A DNA stretch of 55,016 nt, from positions 1-55,016 of the forward strand of contig CAYTTY010000024.1 in assembly GCA_964440935.1 (NCBI GenBank), given 5' to 3'. Shown piece after piece: positions 42,401 through 52,514 of the stretch (the stretch's first letter is position 1; each line of letters opens with the position of its first letter). This DNA is from WJJR01 sp964440935. GTDB taxonomy: Bacteria; Zixibacteria; MSB-5A5; WJJR01. A model generated the notes under the pieces. That model had not been told where the DNA came from. It made no database searches and saw only the letters and a list, made by a program, of their open reading frames with translations. Both the position numbers and the translations under genes were made by a program.

Positions 42401-43846
42401 TTATCTTCGCCAGAATGACGGGAAGAGCAAGGCGACAACCGTCAAAATCTCCAACCGTCCCAAGATCATCAGCGCCGATAAGACCACTTTGCCGGCCGGG
42501 GCAATAAACGCGTAGTTCTGTGTCGGTCCAACCGATCCCAAACCGGGGCCGATGTTGGCCAGGCACGCCACCACTGATGTCGCTGCTGAAATCGGATCGA
42601 GCCCCAAAATCGCCATGAACAGTGATCCAAAGAAGAACAGCCCCATGAAAGCGGCGAAGAACGAACTGACACTAAGGACGGTTTCCCGGTCGACCGGTGT
42701 TGTGCCGATCTTGACCGCCGTTACGACATTGGGTCGGAAGGATTTCATCACGACATTGGCCAGGGCGCGCCACAGCACCATGTACCGCGCGATTTTGATT
42801 CCGCCGGCGGTCGATCCCGCCGATCCGCCGATGAACATCAAACCGACGAGCAGGAACCGCACGACCGAGGGATACAGATCAAAATCATCAGTGGCGAATC
42901 CGGTGGTTGTTTGTAGCGAAACGACCTGGAAACTGGCGTAGCGGAGCGCCTGTGTGACTGATGGCATTGACGGTATCAGCGCCGTGGTCAAGATGATAAA
43001 CGCCAGCAGCAGAATCCCCAGGTAGGTGCGAAACTCGGGATCGCGCCACAGGTTTTGCGGTTTGCCCTGCACGATGCGGAAGTAGAGGGTGAAGTTGATT
43101 CCGGCGAGAAACATGAACCCCAGCACGGTCATCTCGATCGCCATCGAATTGAAACCGGCGATACTGGCATTGAGTGTCGAAAAGCCACCGGTGGCCATGG
43201 TGGTAAACGAATGGCACAACGCGTGGAACGGGCTGACACCGAGAAATACAAGTATCACCGCTTCGACACCGGTCAGTCCCATGTACACGTACCAGAGAAT
43301 TAATGATGTCTGGCGCAGTTTCGGGCGCAACCGTTCCGTGATCGGACCGGGAACTTCAGAACGGAATAAGCGTGTGGCGCCCAATCCGAGGCGCGGCAGG
43401 ATCGCGATAAAGAGCACGATGATGCCCATGCCGCCCATCCACTGGGTCAGACTGCGCCACCAGAGCAGACTGCGTGAGAGGACTTCAACATTGGTGATGG
43501 CACTCGCGCCAGTCGTCGTAAAACCGGAGACCGATTCGAAAAAGGCATCCGCGAAATGACTGAACGTGCCTTCGAAAAGATAAGGGATTGCGCCGAAGGC
43601 ACCGACCAGGGTCCAGCCGATGGTCACTGTGGCGATCGCCTCGCGGGGGTGGATGATATCGGACGGCGCACGTCCGATGAGAATGAGGACCAGTGCTGCG
43701 ATCGCCGTGATGGCGGTGGCGAGACCGAAGTTCATAATCGCGCTGGAATCACCATCGATGATTCCCCACGCAATCGACGTGGCCATGAAGAAGGCTTCGA
43801 CGATGAGGAGAATCCCCAGGAACCGTGCGATCAGACGCGCGCTCAT
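42401..43846 (-). CDS. trkH: TrkH/KtrB-type potassium uptake membrane subunit
   Basis: 481 residues with about ten or more membrane helices in the four pore-repeat plan: selectivity loops TTTGASAITN, TMATGGFSTLN, QTTTGFATDDFD and a fourth around NIGPGLGSVGP; each has the conserved Gly. It imports K+ with H+ or Na+. Its gene follows the trkA-type gene by 6 bp on the same strand. Confidence 0.93.
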   Translation of the reverse strand: MSARLIARFLGILLIVEAFFMATSIAWGIIDGDSSAIMNFGLATAITAIAALVLILIGRAPSDIIHPREAIATVTIGWTLVGAFGAIPYLFEGTFSHFADAFFESVSGFTTTGASAITNVEVLSRSLLWWRSLTQWMGGMGIIVLFIAILPRLGLGATRLFRSEVPGPITERLRPKLRQTSLILWYVYMGLTGVEAVILVFLGVSPFHALCHSFTTMATGGFSTLNASIAGFNSMAIEMTVLGFMFLAGINFTLYFRIVQGKPQNLWRDPEFRTYLGILLLAFIILTTALIPSMPSVTQALRYASFQVVSLQTTTGFATDDFDLYPSVVRFLLVGLMFIGGSAGSTAGGIKIARYMVLWRALANVVMKSFRPNVVTAVKIGTTPVDRETVLSVSSFFAAFMGLFFFGSLFMAILGLDPISAATSVVACLANIGPGLGSVGPTQNYAFIAPAGKVVLSALMILGRLEILTVVALLFPSFWRR

Positions 43847-43852
43847 GGACGT

Positions 43853-45223
43853 TTACTTTTTCAGTGAGAAGAACGACTTGCGGTTGGCATGAAACATCTT
43901 CTCCACCGCCTCGCGGTTGTCGGGTGTGCTGAAGACAATCACCCGCGCGCCCTCGGGGACTTTGAAGTCGCCGCCGGGAACATGGACGCCCTCTTCGGTG
44001 GTGACTGCGCCGATGCGTGCGCCCTGCGGGAAACCGACTTCGGCGAGCCGATTGGCCGTGATCGCCGAACCCTCCTCGGCTTCCAGTTCGAGAATCTCGC
44101 CGGCACCGTCGGCCAGAACACTCACCGACACCGTAGGTCCGCGCCGCATGTAGCGCAACACCTCTTTCGCCGCGAGCAGGCGCGGGGAGATGGTGTGGTC
44201 GATACCGAGTTCACGGTAGATCGGCGCGTAGTCGGGTTTGTGTGCGATCGCAATCGCGGTGGCGATGCCGAGCTTCTTGGCGAGCAGTCCCGCCATCAGA
44301 TTGAGTTCGTCGGATTTGGTGGTGGTGATAAAGATGTCGGCGTTGTTGAGGTTCTCTTCCTTAAGGAAGTCCGATTGCGTACCGTCGCCACGCAACACCA
44401 CGCCGCTTTCGAGTTCCATCGCCAACTGCTGGGCACGTTCGGCATCGAGCTCGATGATGGTTGTGTCGATGCCGCTCTTTTCAAGCAGGTGCGCGAGTGC
44501 GCGCCCGGTGGCTGATGCGCCCATGATCACGACTTTGGAGGTCTGACGGTATGGACCGGCGAGGATGGTACGCGCATCGGGTAGCGCGTCACTCTTGCCG
44601 ATCAGATAGACTTCATCACCGTTGGCGATGTGCTCGTTGCCATCGGGGATGATAAATGTCTCGCCCCGCGCGATGGCCGCGACGAGAGCATTTCCCGGCA
44701 GTCGAATATCTTTGAGCGCCTTTCCGATCGACTCGGAGGAATCACGCTCGACTTTGACCTGGATCATTTCGATGCGGTCTTCGCCAAATGATTCGACCCA
44801 TGACAATCCGGCCGAATCGACAATGCGTCGGATCTCCACCGCGGCTGCGCGTTCGGGGCTGATAACCAGGTCGATGCCGAGATTTTCTGCCCACTGGCCT
44901 TCGCTGGCGAGGGGATCGCCGGTGTCGGAGACGCGGGCGACGACTTTTTCGGCGCCGAGCCGCTTGGCCAGCAGGCAAGCGAGCAGGTTGATCTCATCGT
45001 TGTCGGTCACGGCGACAACCAGATGTGAGTGATCAATACCGGCTTGCGACAACGTGGCAATCGAGCCGCCGTCGCCGCGCAGGGTGATGACGTCCATTGT
45101 CTCGTGGGCGTGGGCCAAGGCGCTTTCGGATTCATCGATCAGAGTGACATTCTGTCCCTCAGAGAGCAGCACCTCAGTGATATGCTTGCCCACTTCCCCC
45201 ATGCCGATGATGACAACATTCAT
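43853..45223 (-). CDS. trkA: TrkA potassium uptake regulator (two RCK modules)
   Basis: 456 residues from ATG 45223 (GGGGAGAG upstream). Two Rossmann folds, each with a nucleotide loop: VVIIGMGEVGKHIT at the N-terminus and KVVIMGASATGRALAHLLEK in the second half. A TrkA_C domain follows each. NAD(H) or ATP binding to TrkA gates TrkH. The full-length double module is typical of trkA rather than single-domain ktrA. Confidence 0.93.
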   Translation of the reverse strand: MNVVIIGMGEVGKHITEVLLSEGQNVTLIDESESALAHAHETMDVITLRGDGGSIATLSQAGIDHSHLVVAVTDNDEINLLACLLAKRLGAEKVVARVSDTGDPLASEGQWAENLGIDLVISPERAAAVEIRRIVDSAGLSWVESFGEDRIEMIQVKVERDSSESIGKALKDIRLPGNALVAAIARGETFIIPDGNEHIANGDEVYLIGKSDALPDARTILAGPYRQTSKVVIMGASATGRALAHLLEKSGIDTTIIELDAERAQQLAMELESGVVLRGDGTQSDFLKEENLNNADIFITTTKSDELNLMAGLLAKKLGIATAIAIAHKPDYAPIYRELGIDHTISPRLLAAKEVLRYMRRGPTVSVSVLADGAGEILELEAEEGSAITANRLAEVGFPQGARIGAVTTEEGVHVPGGDFKVPEGARVIVFSTPDNREAVEKMFHANRKSFFSLKK

Positions 45224-45441
45224 AGAGAGACTCTCCCCGTAGGACAATATCGTCTGCGGTAAGGGTCAGGGCCAAGGAGTAATAATCAGGAAGACGTTCA
45301 CACAAGACCAAACAGTTCAAGTGGTTCAGATTCAACGAGTTCCGATATCGTCCTTGACTACGGCAGAGCCTTACAAAAAAAAGTGGCCGGAAATTTTCTT
45401 TACAATTTGCTAAGGCAAAGAAATTTACTTAATGACCCTCT

Positions 45442-46605
45442 GTGGGACCTTCAGGACGATATGAAACTCATTCAGTGGGCGGAGAGTCCTGCTCTTCCTT
45501 CATTCCCAATCCCTTACCGCCGAAGCCCGAAATCGAACTAGCGCGCGAGGACTACGATCTATTGGAGAAGGCGAACCGTGCGCTCGGCCGGCTGGATGGC
45601 ATTACGGATTTGCTCCCCGATCCGTGGTTATTCATCTACTTCTACGTTCGGAAAGAAGCTGTTCTATCCTCACAAATCGAAGGAACGCAATCCTCTCTTT
45701 CGGAGCTACTGCTCTTTGAAAACGAGGTTTTGGAAGGAGTGTCGCTGGATGAAGTTCTGGAGGTATCGAATTATGTGTCTGCCATGAATCACGGGTTGGA
45801 GAGGATCAAGCGCGATGGATTTCCACTTTCGAGCAGGCTCATCCGAGAGATTCACCAAGCGCTCTTGGCCCGTGGAAGAGGCTCTGACAAAGATCCCGGC
45901 AGTTTCCGGCAAAGTCAGAATTGGATCGGGGGCACACGGCCAGGGAATGCACGCTTTGTACCACCACCCCCGGAAGTCCTTCCGGAATTGATGTCGAATT
46001 TGGAGAAGTTCCTGCACAATGTGCCCGAGGAGACCCCCGTTCTGATGAAAGCGGCACTAGCCCACGTCCAATTTGAGACCATCCATCCATTTCTGGACGG
46101 CAATGGGCGCGTCGGTCGCTTGCTCATAACACTCCTCCTTTGCGCGGAACAGGTCCTGCGTGAACCTCTCCTGTACCTTAGTTATTACTTCAAGCTTCAT
46201 CGCGACGAGTACTATGAACGCCTGCAACGCGTGCGCGTCGACAGTGACTGGATTAGTTGGTTGCGATTCTTTCTTGTGGGTGTTAGGGAGACCGCACAGC
46301 AAGCATTTCAAACAGCTGTCGAAATCCGCAAGTTGTTTGAACAGAATCAGCTCGAGATTGAACGTTCGATGAAACGACCGGGAAATGTGCACCGCGTTCA
46401 CGAATTGCTGCAGCGGAACCCGTATCTTAGCATCAGTGTCGCATCGACCACTCTCCGGCTATCTGAACCCACCGTGCGTACAGCGATAAACCATCTGACC
46501 TCAATTGGCATCGTGCGCGAGATAACAGGGCGAAAACGCAATCGGGTGTATGGGTACGACGCGTACCTGAAAATTCTGGCTGAAGGCACGGAGCCATTGC
46601 CCTGA
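45442..46605 (+). CDS. Fic/DOC-family protein with C-terminal winged helix
   Basis: 387 residues. Fic motif HPFLDGNGRVGR (215-226) is complete, so AMPylation or another nucleotide transfer from ATP to a Tyr, Ser or Thr is expected. The inhibitory motif SSQIEG (76-81) lies before the Fic core, as in class II proteins that self-inhibit. The C-terminal about 80 residues form a winged helix (ISVASTTLRLSEPTVRTAIN). GTG 45442 fits the usual family start (GRYE, then FIPNPLPP). Sequence is AT-richer than its neighbours, suggesting transfer. No antitoxin gene is adjacent. Confidence 0.93.
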   Translation: MGPSGRYETHSVGGESCSSFIPNPLPPKPEIELAREDYDLLEKANRALGRLDGITDLLPDPWLFIYFYVRKEAVLSSQIEGTQSSLSELLLFENEVLEGVSLDEVLEVSNYVSAMNHGLERIKRDGFPLSSRLIREIHQALLARGRGSDKDPGSFRQSQNWIGGTRPGNARFVPPPPEVLPELMSNLEKFLHNVPEETPVLMKAALAHVQFETIHPFLDGNGRVGRLLITLLLCAEQVLREPLLYLSYYFKLHRDEYYERLQRVRVDSDWISWLRFFLVGVRETAQQAFQTAVEIRKLFEQNQLEIERSMKRPGNVHRVHELLQRNPYLSISVASTTLRLSEPTVRTAINHLTSIGIVREITGRKRNRVYGYDAYLKILAEGTEPLP

Positions 46606-46619
46606 CGGGGAGGTGTCGA

Positions 46620-47618
46620 ATGCGAAAAGCCACACTGGTCTGCCTGGCGGTCACACTGATTGCCGTTGTTGCGCATGCAAACGTTCAGCCGTCGGAGGTC
46701 CGCCCGGTTTCCACTTATTCCATCGTTGCGCGTGATGCGGCAACCGGCCAGATGGGTGTGGCGGTGCAGTCGCATTGGTTTTCGGTGGGGCCGATTGTGC
46801 CGTGGGCGGAGGCCGGAGTCGGGGCGATTGCGACGCAATCGTTCGTGAAGATCGACTACGGCCCCGACGGGTTGGCGCGGCTGCGCAACGGTGAGTCGCC
46901 TCAGGACGCGTTGTCGGCGATGCTGGCGGCCGACTCCGGACGCGCCGTGCGTCAGGTGGCGATTGTCGATACGCAGGGACGAGTCGCGGCGCATACCGGT
47001 GAACGGTGTATTGCGTACGCGAGTCACATCGCCGGGCCGGGCTTTTCGGTGCAGGCGAATTTGATGGCGGATTCCACCGTGCCGCGCGCGATGGCCGACG
47101 CGTACCAGAACACAACCGGTACCCTTGCCGAACGCATGATCGCCGCGCTGCATGCTGCCGAGGATGAAGGCGGCGACATTCGCGGACGGCAGTCGGCCGC
47201 GATTGTGGTTGTCGACGGCCAGCGGCATGAACAGGCATGGCAGGGACGATTGGTCGACCTGCGTGTCGAGGATCACCCGCTGCCGGTCGATGAATTGGAG
47301 CGATTGTACCGTCTGCATGTTGCCTATGAGTGGGTGAACCGCGGCGACGTGTTCGCCGAGCACGGCCAGTGGGACTCGGCGGCGGTGGCGTATGCCAAAG
47401 GCGAACAACTCGCACCGCAGATCGCCGAGCTGCCGTTCTGGCATGCGGTGACATTGGCGTCGCAGGGCAACGTCGATGATGCGCTGCCGGTTTTTGAGCG
47501 TGTGTTTCGCACCGATGACCGTTGGGTCAAGCTGGTGCCGCGTTTGGTTCCGGCGGGGTTGTTGCCGGATGATTCGGTGTTGATTGGGCGGATTTTGCGG
47601 GTAGCACCAGAACAGTGA
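46620..47618 (+). CDS. Exported DUF1028 Ntn-hydrolase-like protein with TPR tail
   Basis: 332 residues. Signal peptide about 1-20 (LVCLAVTLIAVVAHA). DUF1028 domain: VSTYSIVARDAATGQMGVAV, SHWFSVGPIVPWAEAGVGA, SFVKIDYGPDGL and GERCIAYASHIAGPG. The fold is Ntn-hydrolase-like; its substrate is unknown. The last about 100 residues look like TPR helices (YEWVNRGDVFAEHGQWDSA). GGGGAGG precedes the ATG. GC-rich, like the core genome, and unlike the Fic gene 14 bp upstream. Confidence 0.9.
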   Translation: MRKATLVCLAVTLIAVVAHANVQPSEVRPVSTYSIVARDAATGQMGVAVQSHWFSVGPIVPWAEAGVGAIATQSFVKIDYGPDGLARLRNGESPQDALSAMLAADSGRAVRQVAIVDTQGRVAAHTGERCIAYASHIAGPGFSVQANLMADSTVPRAMADAYQNTTGTLAERMIAALHAAEDEGGDIRGRQSAAIVVVDGQRHEQAWQGRLVDLRVEDHPLPVDELERLYRLHVAYEWVNRGDVFAEHGQWDSAAVAYAKGEQLAPQIAELPFWHAVTLASQGNVDDALPVFERVFRTDDRWVKLVPRLVPAGLLPDDSVLIGRILRVAPEQ

Positions 47619-47720
47619 TTTCTTCTGGCGGAGAGACCGGGATTCGCGACGCGTCATTTTCGGCAACTCGTTAACCTGCTTCCAATTTTCGTCAATTCAC
47701 TGGTAGACATCACTTTGAGT

Positions 47721-47760
47721 TGAGTCAAGTTTGGACAAGCTGGGTGAAGTTCAGGCAAGC
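47721..47760. repeat. Two 20-bp direct repeats
   Basis: TGAGTCAAGTTTGGACAAGC is followed directly by TGGGTGAAGTTCAGGCAAGC (14 of 20 identical). They lie between the DUF1028 gene and the 3' end of the defence operon. Could be remnants of a recombination site, but there is nothing to decide. Confidence 0.45.
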
Positions 47761-47872
47761 TCAAAGCAGTTGGCGGTTAGAAGGGGGTTAGAATAGAGCC
47801 CACGCCTCGATCGAACTTTGGCTGTGAAATTCCGCCAGTACCAGTCAAATCCCCGTGGAGAAACCTCAAGCC

Positions 47873-48783
47873 CTATTTCACATTGACTCTCTGAATCCAC
47901 TCGACCAAGTCAGCATATTCCTTCAGAGCGATCCGATAATGATGGTTCCGAGCAAACTCGCGTGCCGGCTTGCTAAAAGAGGATGTCGTGACGATCAGGC
48001 CATTAGAGGCTCCTTCGGATGTAATCGTACCATATAGGCCGCGGACGTACTCGATTGAAACTGGCCGCTTCTTGGCGTAGCGCTTGCATTCAACTAAACA
48101 GAGGATTGGGCCAGTGGGCATCGAGCGAACCGCAAGCACATCCCGGCCCCCATCATGTGTTCGGGGTGTAAGTGTTGCTTCAAAACCGTCGCGAACGAGC
48201 AATTCTGCAACGAGCTCTCAAATTCACGAGTGCTCAGTCGGAACAGGTCGGCAGGGTTAGCCCCTAGTGCGGCAATCCGAGGAGACCAGTCGACGACCTC
48301 TGCCAAAGTCGGCACATGTATGAGCGTCTCGCGAGAATCTGAGAGAAAGAGAACATCAACTTTTTCAGCCCCGCTCCACACGTCTTCAAAATGACGAACC
48401 AGTGCTTCAATAATGCGCTTGTCCTCTCCAAGAGATAGAACGTCATATGGAGTGTGAAACCCAGGTACGTACTTCCCTCGGATGGCTTGGGAGTCATCCA
48501 CCAATACATAGCTGATGTGCTCAGGACGTCCAGGAAGGATGCGAATTTCGCACCCGTCACTGGGCAAGTGTTCGCGTGGGTCCAATTCGACAGGAAACAT
48601 GGACTTCCCGAATAGGAATCTGGCTACTACGCCTTTCTCGGCGACGTCCTCTAAGACTGGTGGGTAGTTCTCGAAGCTAAAGAACTGCCATCCGTCGGGT
48701 GCGAAAAGGGACACTGAATGTCGCGCTCGGGTCATGAGCATGCAAATATCATGTGCGGCGTATATTGCTTCAATTTGTTTCAC
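47873..48783 (-). pseudogene. PLD-like / Mrr-type nuclease gene with one-base frameshift
   Basis: Third gene of the SIR2-HerA operon; GTG 48783 overlaps the herA TGA (GTGA). The N-terminal about 165 residues (MTRARHSVSLFAPDGWQFFS, VVARFLFGKSMFP) look like a PLD-like domain of the TrmB type. At 48219-48212 the sequence GAGAGCTC should be GAGGAGCTC: one G is missing after LSTREFE. Beyond that, the other frame continues the expected ELVAELLVRDGFEATLTPRT, then an Mrr catalytic core with HDGGRDVLA and LVECKRYAKK, a PD-(D/E)xK site. Either an assembly error, a real inactivation or recoding. An intact protein would be about 303 residues. Confidence 0.8.
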
Positions 48784-50840
48784 TCGGCCGTCCCCGTGCT
48801 TCTGCCAGTTGTCTTGCGAAGGGAACGCGCACCACTGCTCGAATTGCTATTTACCGGCAATGGCTCCGGGGCCTGCCTCGCTGGCAACTTCTTCTTGTCT
48901 TTGGAGTTTCTAAACCAGAGGTCTCTGATCTGCGTATCATGACTCTTCGGAAGTGGGTTGGTCTGTCTTACCATGAATGTCGTGGGAAGATTAACTGCAT
49001 TTCCGAATGCAAGTGCATGTTGCTTGGGGAGGGACGGGAGTCTCTTGAGTACAGCATCCGAAATGAAGGGAGTCATCTGACGAATATGAGAAAGATCCTC
49101 GGGGTTTTGAATTCGGTGGACGAGGAAGTTGGAGCACTGCGAGAGAACTGTCCGAGATAATTCGCAGGGGCGTTGTGAAGCCACAAGCAAGAAGACACCG
49201 TACTTTCTCCCCTCTTTGGCTACGCGTTCAAAAATCTTACCAGCCTCGACAGCATGCTTAGATGGGCGCTCGGGAATGTACCTGTGCGCCTCTTCCAGAA
49301 CAAAATGGACAGGGAATCTATTCCTTGGGTCCGCTTGGCGTAGCAACTTGAACACCATACGAGCAACTACGGCGGAGACCAACTCGACTACCTCATCCTC
49401 GACGGCGTTCATATTCAATATGACGACCTGGGCTTGGCTCCCCTTCTCGTCTGATTTCTCGATACCGAGGATCTGAGAGAGGAATTGATTTGGGGTTATC
49501 GCGTGGCTCCTTGATAATTTCAGGAATTTGTATTCTTCGCGATCAGCGAGCGAGTGTAAGCGGGTCATCATGGATGAACAGTAGTCTCTAATCTGGCGGT
49601 TGCCGTGTGCCTCTTCGTAGAGAATGGCGAAGTGCAAGCACTCGGCAAGCTCAGCGAAGTCGAATGGCTCTCCAGAATATGATGGGAGAGTGACGTCCTT
49701 CAGTATGAAGGACCGAACATGGTTCATGAATCGATCAAACTGCCCATGAGGAAAGTTGCCGTACTGTTCGTTGTACTGGAACTGACTGAGCGTTGTTGAG
49801 TTCAGGTCAGGTGTAGGGTACTTGGATAGCAGTGAGTAAACACGCTGAATTTTGGAGACAGGGGAATCACCATCAGCGCCTCGAAAACACTCAGTGATGC
49901 AGGTGGCAACGAAATGGGCTCTGAGTTCACTGTTGTTTCCACTCCCATCAATTGATGTCAAGCCCAACGCGTTACGGAGCACGGGCAGCTGGGTACGTTC
50001 GCTGGCTTGAAGAAGAAGCTCCCATTCGGATTGATCCAGGAACCAATGCGGCAGGACGAATTTGCGTTTGTCTGCAGTTCCATCCAAGATGAGTTCTGAG
50101 ACAACGATGTCAGATGTCGATTCTAATTCATTCAGAGCATCATGGTACTCACCATTTACGTCAAAGATTATAATGGTTGCACCCCTGGCTTTGTACTCTC
50201 TTGGTTTTTCGAAGAGAGACTGGAGTATTGACGCAACTGTGCATGATTTGCCGCTCCCAGTGTTCCCGAGCACTGAAGCGTGACCGCCAAAAAACTCTTC
50301 GAGGCGCACTTTCACATCGTAACCTTGGAATATAACCGAAGTGCCGACACTGATGGCTTTGAATCTTGTGGCGTCCTTCGGGTTGGGTGGCGTTCGATCA
50401 TCCGGACCTAGCGCCGGTTCCTCTGAATCATCAACATCGAAAATCCGATCCAACTCCTGATCGACAGCGTAAAGTACATCTGAGTAGAGTGATGGAAACA
50501 CTGATACGCCGAATCGGAATCTCCCGGATTTGCTTTGCGGTAACATTCCTACAGGTACTACATCCAAGAACTTTGCGGAGGTGGCTTTGTCGGCCAACGT
50601 GTCTATCGCATCGGTCTTTGTCAGTACTGGATCTTTCTCGCGAATCCCGACTATTTCAGCCACGAAGTACTCAGTATGCACTGGTATCATAACAAAGGAG
50701 CCGAGGCGAGCCACGTAGTGGACATCGTCAAAACCGACTATCGTGAAGTTGTCTGTTCCGCCATGCAACTCGACTACGAGTCTATCGGCAGCTACCGAGA
50801 CAATCTTTCCAATTGCACGCTTTTGATCGTCCGAATACAC
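48780..50840 (-). CDS. HerA-family ATPase of a SIR2-HerA defence system
   Basis: 686 residues. A HAS-barrel-like N-terminus (IGKIVSVAADRLVVEL) precedes the FtsK/HerA motor: Walker A GNTGSGKSC (192-200), strand IIFDVNGEYHDAL, Walker B VHFVLEEAHRYIPE and sensor LVASQRPCELSRT. A basic Ser/Arg tail ends it. HerA motors form hexamers on DNA ends; with SIR2 they form antiphage complexes. The start is 3 bp after the SIR2 stop. Confidence 0.92.
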   Translation of the reverse strand: MYSDDQKRAIGKIVSVAADRLVVELHGGTDNFTIVGFDDVHYVARLGSFVMIPVHTEYFVAEIVGIREKDPVLTKTDAIDTLADKATSAKFLDVVPVGMLPQSKSGRFRFGVSVFPSLYSDVLYAVDQELDRIFDVDDSEEPALGPDDRTPPNPKDATRFKAISVGTSVIFQGYDVKVRLEEFFGGHASVLGNTGSGKSCTVASILQSLFEKPREYKARGATIIIFDVNGEYHDALNELESTSDIVVSELILDGTADKRKFVLPHWFLDQSEWELLLQASERTQLPVLRNALGLTSIDGSGNNSELRAHFVATCITECFRGADGDSPVSKIQRVYSLLSKYPTPDLNSTTLSQFQYNEQYGNFPHGQFDRFMNHVRSFILKDVTLPSYSGEPFDFAELAECLHFAILYEEAHGNRQIRDYCSSMMTRLHSLADREEYKFLKLSRSHAITPNQFLSQILGIEKSDEKGSQAQVVILNMNAVEDEVVELVSAVVARMVFKLLRQADPRNRFPVHFVLEEAHRYIPERPSKHAVEAGKIFERVAKEGRKYGVFLLVASQRPCELSRTVLSQCSNFLVHRIQNPEDLSHIRQMTPFISDAVLKRLPSLPKQHALAFGNAVNLPTTFMVRQTNPLPKSHDTQIRDLWFRNSKDKKKLPARQAPEPLPVNSNSSSGARSLRKTTGRSTGTAE

Positions 50841-50843
50841 AGA

Positions 50844-52214
50844 TCATTCCTTAGAATCTGAATCGGTCTTACGGGACATGAATTCTTTGACGATAAGTCG
50901 AATTGCCTTATCAACGGAATTGCCTGGTAACTCCGGCATCAATTTCTCGATGATGAAATCAAAGTGATGCGCTATCCTGCCTGAGCTCGCTTCTCTACCC
51001 CCGATGAGCCAAATCCTGGGATCCTCCAGGTTTCGAAAGTCTGCTAATGGCTTAGGTGCATTGGGCGGCGCGAACGCTATTAATCGGAAGGTCGGAACGG
51101 TCAGCGCTTGATAGATCACGTCATTAATATGATCGTCGCCGAAACCATACCCTATGACGATGAGCACACTCTGCTCTCTCACGATCCGGTGCTGGAATTC
51201 GCGCAGAAGGCTTGAATACGGAATCGCAAAGCTCGCGGCAGATTTGGCAGGCGTTGGATAGATCATGACTGCATCTGCATCAGGAGCACATGCCTGGAGT
51301 TCGCGAACCGGAAAAAACCCGTTGTGATCTACAAGCCAGTTGACAGATCCATGGAGTTTGCACAAGTAAGCAAAGCCGTCAACGGGTGTCCACCTCTTGC
51401 TTGAAACATCGAGCTGTTCACCGAGAGCGTAGCGGAATACGGAGGGATTAAATCTCCTCTCTACAGATCCGGAGAAGCCATTTGAGTAGGGCAATCCGAG
51501 TCGATCCATAGCGGTTTCGTTGAAGAGATCGTAATTTGTGGTGAATATCCACGGACGCGGTAGCGAACTATCCCGATACACCAGCTTACGATAGAACGAT
51601 TCATACAACTCTAAGACTCTCTCGTCACCGTTGGTGAAAGCTCCCTTAGTGCAACGCATGAGGATAAATCGCTTCACCCTCTTCACAGCTGTCTGGGCCA
51701 GTGCCAGCAGTCTTTGATTCTTGCGATCATTTCTAGACTCGAAGGCGAACTTCCAGCTGTAGAGCACTTCCATGAGTCGTTCGAGATTTTCTGCAAACGG
51801 AAGCTTAGTGACGTCTATCCCAAACTCTTGCTTCAAGTGGCGCTTCTCGGTTGCAGTCAAGAAAATTGGATCATTTGCATTCTCTTGTTCGACTCCACCA
51901 GCGAACTCAACTGCGAGTGACCGCATCGTGGCAATTCCGCGTTGTCCATTTGGTCCGTCCTCAAGGGAGGAGCAGCCTGAGCCGAGAAGAAAGGCCACGT
52001 GCCTTGCGTTCATTGCTTCGGAGAGGCTTTCATTAATCTCCCTCACAATCGAGTCATCTGGGGCGGTTGGCTGCGATCTATCTGAGGTACCTGAGGGACG
52101 CCCTCCCCGGAAAAACTCCATGTTCGCCCCGGACGACACGATGGACGCCTCGGGTCGTGGATCATCTCCATCATCGGGCGTCGGTACAGGGGTCTGCTGA
52201 GATTCGCTGGGCAT
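50844..52214 (-). CDS. SIR2-like NAD-hydrolysing protein of a SIR2-HerA defence system
   Basis: 456 residues from ATG 52214 (GAGG upstream; ATG 52277 unlikely). After a Pro/Asp-rich leader (1-55) the SIR2 fold shows GSGCS (78-82), TTNYD (225-229), LHGS with the catalytic-position His (287-290) and GYGFGDDHI (355-363). Bacterial SIR2-like defence proteins deplete NAD when phage is sensed, aborting infection; the known SIR2-HerA pair behaves this way. The leader is longer than usual. First gene of a three-gene operon. Confidence 0.92.
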   Translation of the reverse strand: MPSESQQTPVPTPDDGDDPRPEASIVSSGANMEFFRGGRPSGTSDRSQPTAPDDSIVREINESLSEAMNARHVAFLLGSGCSSLEDGPNGQRGIATMRSLAVEFAGGVEQENANDPIFLTATEKRHLKQEFGIDVTKLPFAENLERLMEVLYSWKFAFESRNDRKNQRLLALAQTAVKRVKRFILMRCTKGAFTNGDERVLELYESFYRKLVYRDSSLPRPWIFTTNYDLFNETAMDRLGLPYSNGFSGSVERRFNPSVFRYALGEQLDVSSKRWTPVDGFAYLCKLHGSVNWLVDHNGFFPVRELQACAPDADAVMIYPTPAKSAASFAIPYSSLLREFQHRIVREQSVLIVIGYGFGDDHINDVIYQALTVPTFRLIAFAPPNAPKPLADFRNLEDPRIWLIGGREASSGRIAHHFDFIIEKLMPELPGNSVDKAIRLIVKEFMSRKTDSDSKE

Positions 52215-52514
52215 GGGTTTTCCTCGAAGTATCCATGGGACAGCCGGTTTTTGAATGTAACGACAGACAATGAGCAACTGAACGGGTTCAACAGCAATCA
52301 GTTTCCACTTCCATTTCCATATCCCGTTATCCCCTCTCCCTTAAACCATCTCCAAATCTAACAACAACTTAACCTCAGAACCAGAAACATTGTCGGAATC
52401 CGTCCGACTTCTCTCCTAATCCCTTCCCGCGCGAAGCGCGGGATTCATCGATCCCGCCCGGAGGGCGACATACTCACCTTCACAGAGCCATCGGCGACCA
52501 TTTCATCCATGGGC
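52215..52514. other. Region upstream of the defence operon
   Basis: 300 bp, no gene. AT-rich. Hairpin CCCGCGC-GAA-GCGCGGG around 52427-52443 lies between the integrase stop and the SIR2 start and may separate their transcripts. No T tract. Confidence 0.5.
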
